A stretch of 24,684 bases of DNA. Source: an uncultured Bacillota bacterium (GTDB taxonomy: Bacteria; Bacillota_I; Bacilli_A; RF39; UBA660). The translations under genes and the position numbers were made by a program. Location of the stretch: the NCBI GenBank assembly GCA_946626905.1, contig CAMOVA010000007.1:1-24684 (forward strand), read 5' to 3'. The notes beneath the pieces are model-generated. The model was not told the origin of the DNA. It saw nothing but the letters and a program-made list of their open reading frames with translations, and searched no databases. Positions 21,118-24,684 of the stretch are shown here, in pieces (position 1 is the stretch's first letter; the number at the start of each line of letters is the position of its first letter).

Positions 21118-21423
21118 ATGGAATTATGGATTAGAAGTCAAGATAGAGATATGTTAATAAAAGCTTTTGAAGTTAGATTAAATTGGCAAAATGATAAAGA
21201 AATAATATGTAATAGTTATACTTCCGATTGTTGCGATTATGATTATAGGTGTTTAGGAACTTATGCATCAAAAGAAAGAGCATTAGAAGTATTAGATGAA
21301 ATAGAAAATTTTATATATACAGAAGTTAATATAGTAAATTCTCCATATGAAGCAGCTGATATAGAAGTTAAGAGTAAAATTTTGTGCAATATGACTAAGA
21401 TTTTTGAAATGCCAAATAAATAG
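21118..21423 (+). CDS. 101-residue small phage protein, unknown
   Basis: A protein beginning MELWIRSQDRDMLIKAFEVR and containing LGTYASKERALEVLDEIENF at about residues 45-65. The WIRSQD opening and the Y.SKERALEVLDEI block recur in small early proteins of Firmicutes phages, without known function. It has five cysteines, CCDYDYRC among them, not in a clear zinc-finger spacing. AGGAGGA lies upstream and TAGGAGG follows for the next gene. Confidence 0.7.
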   Translation: MELWIRSQDRDMLIKAFEVRLNWQNDKEIICNSYTSDCCDYDYRCLGTYASKERALEVLDEIENFIYTEVNIVNSPYEAADIEVKSKILCNMTKIFEMPNK

Positions 21424-21432
21424 GAGGTAAAA

Positions 21433-22077
21433 ATGGGTAAAGAAAAATATATGAAAGATTTTAATGGAGAAAAAATATTTTCATTAGAATATGATAAAGA
21501 AACATTAAAAGATATGGTATTAGAAAAACAAGAAGAAATAGAAAGACTAAATAATATCATAAATGAATTAGAAAACTATATAAAAGTTGAGTTAAAAGAT
21601 GTTATTCCAATGTGGAATTTAAAAACACATTATAGTTTTGGAGAAAGTACTATATATGAATATATTTTAAATAAATTGCAAGAGCTAAAAGGAAGTGAAA
21701 AAGGAGTGATTTCAGAATTAACTGCAATAACACCAGAATATATGAAACATAGAATAGAAGAAGAAACACAGCAATATCAACAAGAAATAGAAAGACTAAA
21801 TAAATTAATATCTCAAAGAGAAAAGAAATGGGAAAAATGGACTACTGAAAAAACTATTTTATCAACAAAAATGAGTGATTATTTATGCAAATATCAAAAT
21901 ATTAAAAGAGAATATACAAAGCAAATTAAAATATCTACCGATAGAAAAAAAGAAGTAAAAAGATTAAATAATATCATAAAAGAAGCACTTGAAAAATCAA
22001 AAGGTTTACAATATAGGTTTGGATATGTGCTTGATGATTTAGTTTATTTATTAATGCGAGAAAGTGATAAAGAGTGA
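21433..22077 (+). CDS. Coiled-coil protein, unknown function
   Basis: A 214-residue highly charged protein with three coiled-coil blocks: around 33-55 (QEEIERLNNIINELENYIK), around 110-130 (QQYQQEIERLNKLIS) and around 170-190 (KEVKRLNNIIKEALEK). Between the first two is a short globular-looking part ending in NKLQELKGSE. The first block is closely repeated in the next gene, so one arose from the other. A strong TAGGAGG site is present; the TGA stop overlaps the GTG start of the next gene. No function can be assigned. Confidence 0.75.
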   Translation: MGKEKYMKDFNGEKIFSLEYDKETLKDMVLEKQEEIERLNNIINELENYIKVELKDVIPMWNLKTHYSFGESTIYEYILNKLQELKGSEKGVISELTAITPEYMKHRIEEETQQYQQEIERLNKLISQREKKWEKWTTEKTILSTKMSDYLCKYQNIKREYTKQIKISTDRKKEVKRLNNIIKEALEKSKGLQYRFGYVLDDLVYLLMRESDKE

Positions 22078-22081
22078 GTGA
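22062..22081 (+). repeat. 20-bp gene-junction repeat, copy 1 (copy 2 at 24542-24561)
   Basis: AAGTGATAAAGAGTGAGTGA is identical at both places, in each case encoding the SDKE end of one gene and the overlapping GTG start of the next. The genes upstream of the two copies are unrelated (coiled coil; PP-loop ATPase), so the identity is not inherited from homologous upstream genes. Confidence 0.75.
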
Positions 22082-22355
22082 TTGGGTAGTAGAAACACCT
22101 TCATTTGAAGAAGATTTAATGAATAATAGAGTTATTATGTTAAATCAAAATGGGGTAAATAGAGTAGTAGAAATAATAAAAGAGAAAGACAAAGAAATAG
22201 AAGAACTAAATAATATCATAAATGAGCTTGAAAAATGGTTAAATTTTTTTAATGAAAATGGTTTAGTAATTGATTTAGGAGAAGGAAAACAAACAACAGT
22301 AATGCCTACATTAGCAATTTTAGAAAAAATACAGGAACTAAAAGGGAGTGATTAA
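22074..22355 (+). CDS. Coiled-coil protein paralogous to the N-terminal part of its neighbour
   Basis: A 93-residue protein starting with GTG, overlapping the previous TGA by four bases. Residues about 40-60 (KEIEELNNIINELEKWLN) and the C-terminus (ILEKIQELKGSD) match the corresponding parts of the 21433 gene with the same ~45-residue spacing, and the DNA is conserved too (CTAAATAATATCATAAATGA in both). Residues 1-35 (SDWVVETPSFEEDLMNNRVI) are unrelated, so this is a chimera of a new start and a copied module. Confidence 0.7.
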   Translation: MSDWVVETPSFEEDLMNNRVIMLNQNGVNRVVEIIKEKDKEIEELNNIINELEKWLNFFNENGLVIDLGEGKQTTVMPTLAILEKIQELKGSD

Positions 22356-22973
22356 ATGTCTAGATACTTTCCAATCAAATATGGTAGAAGCACAGTTAGA
22401 CCATTAAAAAAAGAAGATGCTTCTAATTTGATGATAATGCTTCAAAAGAAAAGAGATAATGAATCTAATGAACTTAAAAAGAAAATGTATGATAGAGATT
22501 ATATTCTGGTAAAGTTAGGCTTAAATACAGCTTTTAGAATTAATGATCTACTTAAATTACAGGTTAATGAAAATCTTCTAAAAGGGATTATGTATATCAG
22601 AGAAAACAAAACTAGAAAAGAACAATATTGGGAATTGAATCCAAAATTATTTAAAGATGTTATGGATTACATCAATAGAAATAATCTATATGAAGGAGAA
22701 TATTTATTCCCATCAAGAAAAGGGCATAATATTCCAATAACATCACAACAAGCATGGAATCGAATAAAAAAATATACAAAAGAGTTAGGGATTAAATATT
22801 TAGTGGGATGTCATTCACTTAGAAAATGTTTTGCAAGAACTTTTTATGAACAAACAAAAGACATTATAACTTTACAAAAGATGTTAAATCATTCTAGTCC
22901 ACAAGTAACAATGATTTATATATGTTGGGATGATGAAGATCAACAAAAAGCAAGACAGGATTTTTATATTTAG
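22356..22973 (+). CDS. Tyrosine recombinase, catalytic domain only
   Basis: A 205-residue integrase/Xer-type recombinase. All catalytic positions are visible: Arg61 in TAFRINDLLKL, Lys85 in ENKTRKEQYW, His153 and Arg156 in CHSLRKCFAR, His179 in LNHSSPQVT and the nucleophile Tyr188 in TMIYICWD. The N-terminal core-binding and arm-binding domains of phage integrases (which usually total 350-400 residues) are absent; only about 20 residues precede the catalytic fold. It lies within the early operon, not beside a lysogeny switch. It might integrate, resolve genome multimers or invert DNA; its partner site is unknown. Confidence 0.88.
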   Translation: MSRYFPIKYGRSTVRPLKKEDASNLMIMLQKKRDNESNELKKKMYDRDYILVKLGLNTAFRINDLLKLQVNENLLKGIMYIRENKTRKEQYWELNPKLFKDVMDYINRNNLYEGEYLFPSRKGHNIPITSQQAWNRIKKYTKELGIKYLVGCHSLRKCFARTFYEQTKDIITLQKMLNHSSPQVTMIYICWDDEDQQKARQDFYI

Positions 22974-23049
22974 AATAATTAATTTAGAAAAATGAAAAAA
23001 AGAATATTCACAAAAAAATTTAAGTAATAGGAATTTATTGAAAACAATT

Positions 23050-23190
23050 ATGAAATATAAGGAAAAATTACACATAAGACATAAGAAAATGAATTTGAGA
23101 GAATTATGTCATTATGTAAAATTCAAAAGTGGATTTGGTTGGATAAAAATAATATCAATTTATCTAAAAGGAGAATATTATGAGTGCTAA
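23050..23190 (+). CDS. Possible 46-residue basic peptide
   Basis: An ATG at 23050 opens a frame of 46 codons (MKYKEKLHIRHKKMNLRELC, later SGFGWIKIISIYLKGEYYEC) that ends 11 bases into the next gene. The composition (aromatic, Gly and basic residues) looks protein-like and the terminal overlap fits this operon, but no ribosome site precedes the start; a later ATG at 23089 is an alternative. The stretch 22974-23049 before it shows nothing recognisable and is the candidate place for a recombination site next to the recombinase. Confidence 0.4.
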   Translation: MKYKEKLHIRHKKMNLRELCHYVKFKSGFGWIKIISIYLKGEYYEC

Positions 23191-23428
23191 TGTAATACTA
23201 GATACAAATGATATAAGAGATATATGTAATTATTTGGATTATGTTTTAAAAGTGCAAAAAAAAAGACCAGATGAAGATTGGGATGATACTTTTTATAATC
23301 AATTAAGAATAAGGCAGCTGCAATATAAACTAAAACATAATAAAGGGTATATAGATCATGAGAGAAAGGTAAGAATCTTAAGAGCAAATATAGATGCAGG
23401 AATTGATTTGGAAAAGGAAACTATATAA
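23180..23428 (+). CDS. 82-residue protein, unknown
   Basis: A small hydrophilic protein with AAAGGAG upstream. It is acidic and aromatic at the start (LDTNDIRDICNYLDYVLK, PDEDWDDTFYNQLRIR) and basic in the middle, ending in ANIDAGIDLEKETI. Mostly helical by composition. No family recognised. It lies in the early operon between the recombinase and the PP-loop gene. Confidence 0.65.
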   Translation: MSANVILDTNDIRDICNYLDYVLKVQKKRPDEDWDDTFYNQLRIRQLQYKLKHNKGYIDHERKVRILRANIDAGIDLEKETI

Positions 23429-23498
23429 AGCTAAAAGGCAACATAATATTCTTTTAATAATTTATTATAAATGGAAAATAAGGAGATTAAAATGGTAG
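23394..23498 (+). CDS. Possible 34-residue basic peptide
   Basis: A short frame from ATG 23394, inside the previous gene, to TAG 23496-23498, inside the next. The product is very basic with a hydrophobic centre (MQELIWKRKLYKAKRQHNIL and on), like a membrane-active or nucleic-acid-binding peptide. It fills the otherwise empty 63 bases between its neighbours, but has no clear ribosome site. Confidence 0.3.
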   Translation: MQELIWKRKLYKAKRQHNILLIIYYKWKIRRLKW

Positions 23499-23671
23499 AG
23501 AAAGCAATGGCAATAGGGTTACTAGGTTGTATATTATGTATGTTTGGATTTGTAGCATTGTTTACATATCCACCAAAAACTGAAAAGAAACCAATGACAA
23601 TGGATGAGTGTTTACAAACAATAGGAAATTATGAATTATGTGAAAATAAAATGAGAGGTAATAATGGATGA
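23492..23671 (+). CDS. 59-residue single-pass membrane protein, unknown
   Basis: Start chosen at 23492, because AAGGAG (23480-23485) lies six bases upstream; the ATG at 23471 precedes that site. One hydrophobic helix at about residues 5-24 (AMAIGLLGCILCMFGFVALF) is followed by a short soluble part with MTMDECLQTIGNYELCENKM, whose two cysteines are spaced by ten. A short membrane-anchored early phage protein; no function known. Overlaps the following gene by eight bases. Confidence 0.65.
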   Translation: MVEKAMAIGLLGCILCMFGFVALFTYPPKTEKKPMTMDECLQTIGNYELCENKMRGNNG

Positions 23672-24557
23672 AGTTGATTTCTATTTAGAAGATTTAAAAA
23701 GTAAGTTCAGGAAATTAAAAAATGTAGGTGGCTATAGTAAATATTATCTGTCATATAGTGGTGGTAAAGATAGTCATTTACTATATTGGTTTATTAAAGA
23801 ATATAGTTATCCTGAATTTAAAGATATTGAAATAGTGGGAATAAATACATACATGGAACATCATGAAATACTAAATAGAATATTAAAAAACAGTGATGTT
23901 ATATTAATGCCAAAAATGAAACCATTTGAGATAAAAGAAAAATATGGAATTCCATGTTTTAGTAAAGTTCAAGATGATTTCATAGACAGGTGGCAAAAAG
24001 GGTGTAGAAGCAAAAGCCTAGTAGATAGAATTGAAAGACAGACTTTCATAGGAAAAGATGGAAAGGAAAGACCACATAAATTTAAGTTAAACAGCAAAGC
24101 AAGAAATTTATTATTAAGTGGAAAGCTGCATAGAGTATCTCCAAAATGTTGCTTTTATCTAAAAAAGAAAACAGCACATGACTATGAAAAAAAGACAGGT
24201 AGAAGGGCAATATTAGGAGTTCGCGGAGATGAATCTATTATGAGAAAAGAACAATATAAATCCTGTTTCACAAAAACTTTAAAATTTACTCCATTACATG
24301 ACTTAACTGATGAATTGCTTAATAAGATATATTCTAAATACAATATAGAAATACCTAGTGTATATCAACATATAGAAAGAACAGGTTGTATGGGATGCCC
24401 TTATGGTAGTCATTACGGAGATACAGAAAAAGAATTAGCATTATTAAATGATAATCAAAGAAAGTTTGTTATGGAATATTTTAAAGAAAGTTATGAAGTA
24501 TTGGGAATACATAACCAAACAACAATATTTGATTTTATAGGAAGTGATAAAGAGTGA
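23664..24557 (+). CDS. PP-loop ATPase of the PAPS reductase-like family with Fe-S-type cysteines
   Basis: A 297-residue protein. The PP-loop SGGKDS at 32-37 binds ATP and activates substrates by adenylation. GVRGDESIMR near 185-194 and the FTPLHDLTDE block near 208-217 place it with phage-encoded PAPS-reductase-like proteins. Cys162-Cys163 and Cys242-X2-Cys245 (78 residues between) copy the CC-X~80-CXXC pattern that holds a [4Fe-4S] cluster in APS reductases; Cys98, Cys114 and Cys201 are also present. The C-terminal catalytic Cys motif of true reductases is missing, so sulfate reduction is unlikely. DNA or tRNA sulfur chemistry, as in DndC- or TtcA-like proteins, is possible but unproven. Confidence 0.8.
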   Translation: MDEVDFYLEDLKSKFRKLKNVGGYSKYYLSYSGGKDSHLLYWFIKEYSYPEFKDIEIVGINTYMEHHEILNRILKNSDVILMPKMKPFEIKEKYGIPCFSKVQDDFIDRWQKGCRSKSLVDRIERQTFIGKDGKERPHKFKLNSKARNLLLSGKLHRVSPKCCFYLKKKTAHDYEKKTGRRAILGVRGDESIMRKEQYKSCFTKTLKFTPLHDLTDELLNKIYSKYNIEIPSVYQHIERTGCMGCPYGSHYGDTEKELALLNDNQRKFVMEYFKESYEVLGIHNQTTIFDFIGSDKE

Positions 24558-24684
24558 GTGAAGAAGAATTAATAGAAACATTAAGAACATTTGAAAAGAA
24601 TAGAGTAGAGCAACTAGAAGAACCTGCAAGAAACCTATTTTATGCAATTATGAAAATAGCAAATGAAAGAGATAGACTAAATAA
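24554..24684 (+). CDS. Start of a further coiled-coil-type gene, cut by the window end
   Basis: A GTG at 24554 overlaps the PP-loop stop by four bases, in the same junction sequence as at 22074. The visible 43 residues (SEEELIETLRTFEKNRVEQL, then FYAIMKIANERDRLN) are charged and helical, and the last bases (AGACTAAATAA) match the repeated coiled-coil block of the 21433 gene. It is therefore probably another member of that family. The 3' end is outside the window. Confidence 0.65.
   Translation, partial: MSEEELIETLRTFEKNRVEQLEEPARNLFYAIMKIANERDRLN

Noticed and set aside
23664..24557. Assignment as a true PAPS/APS reductase
   Set aside because: The C-terminal catalytic cysteine motif is absent, so only the broader PP-loop family is claimed.
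1..24684. Use of genetic code 4 (TGA as Trp) because of the extreme A+T content
   Set aside because: TGA ends several tightly packed genes at the expected overlaps, and Trp positions such as in the terminase are TGG.
1..24684. CRISPR array or insertion sequence
   Set aside because: No regularly spaced repeats with unique spacers and no transposase were found.

Overview
The window is one stretch of a tailed-phage (siphovirus) genome, or a prophage of one, from a very A+T-rich Firmicutes-type host. The signs are strong GGAGG-type ribosome binding sites, an HK97-type head module, a phi13-type tail tube, a DnaD-like initiator paired with a DnaB-like helicase, and a CHAP endolysin. Every supported gene is on the + strand, mostly tightly packed with stop/start overlaps. 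TGA is used as a stop (for example after the small terminase, the 21433-22077 coiled-coil gene and the PP-loop gene), so the reassigned Mycoplasma code looks unlikely. No rRNA, tRNA, CRISPR array or insertion sequence was found.

Layout. 1-390 is the 3' part of a small HNH-like gene broken by a frame change. 391-719 has no convincing gene and is full of inverted repeats. 720-1254 is a tail-assembly chaperone pair (gpG/gpGT type) read through a probable +1 frameshift; it lies upstream of the terminase instead of in its usual place before the tape measure. 1264-8386 is the packaging and head module: a Lys/Glu-rich protein, HNH nuclease, small and large terminase, portal, protease, capsid and four head-tail joining or tail completion proteins. 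8432-15495 is the tail module: tail tube, tape measure, Dit, Tal and a large tail-tip or receptor-binding protein. 15518-16795 is the lysis module: two small membrane proteins, a 36-residue acidic peptide and a CHAP endolysin. A terminator at 16892-16921 closes the late operon.

The early region follows. A promoter at 16923-16951 precedes a small gene, and a second, strong promoter at 17381-17409 drives an RNA leader that can fold as either a terminator or a competing hairpin. After it come a Cro-like regulator, a membrane protein, the replication initiator (with iteron-like repeats inside the gene), the replicative helicase, a run of small uncharacterised genes, two paralogous coiled-coil genes, a catalytic-domain-only tyrosine recombinase, more small genes, and a PP-loop ATPase with an iron-sulfur-type cysteine pattern. 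The window ends inside another gene that resembles the coiled-coil family.

How it works together: the early operon is probably gated by the leader attenuator and the Cro-like protein. DnaD-like and DnaB-like proteins replicate the genome. The late operon builds an HK97-type head and a non-contractile tail, and holin plus endolysin release the virions. There is no CI-type repressor, divergent lysogeny switch or full-length integrase, so lifestyle is unclear. The most interesting non-coding structures are the 391-719 repeat region, three hairpins with the same GGAG tetraloop upstream of the capsid gene, hairpins on both sides of the tail tube gene, and the 17444-17522 attenuator.
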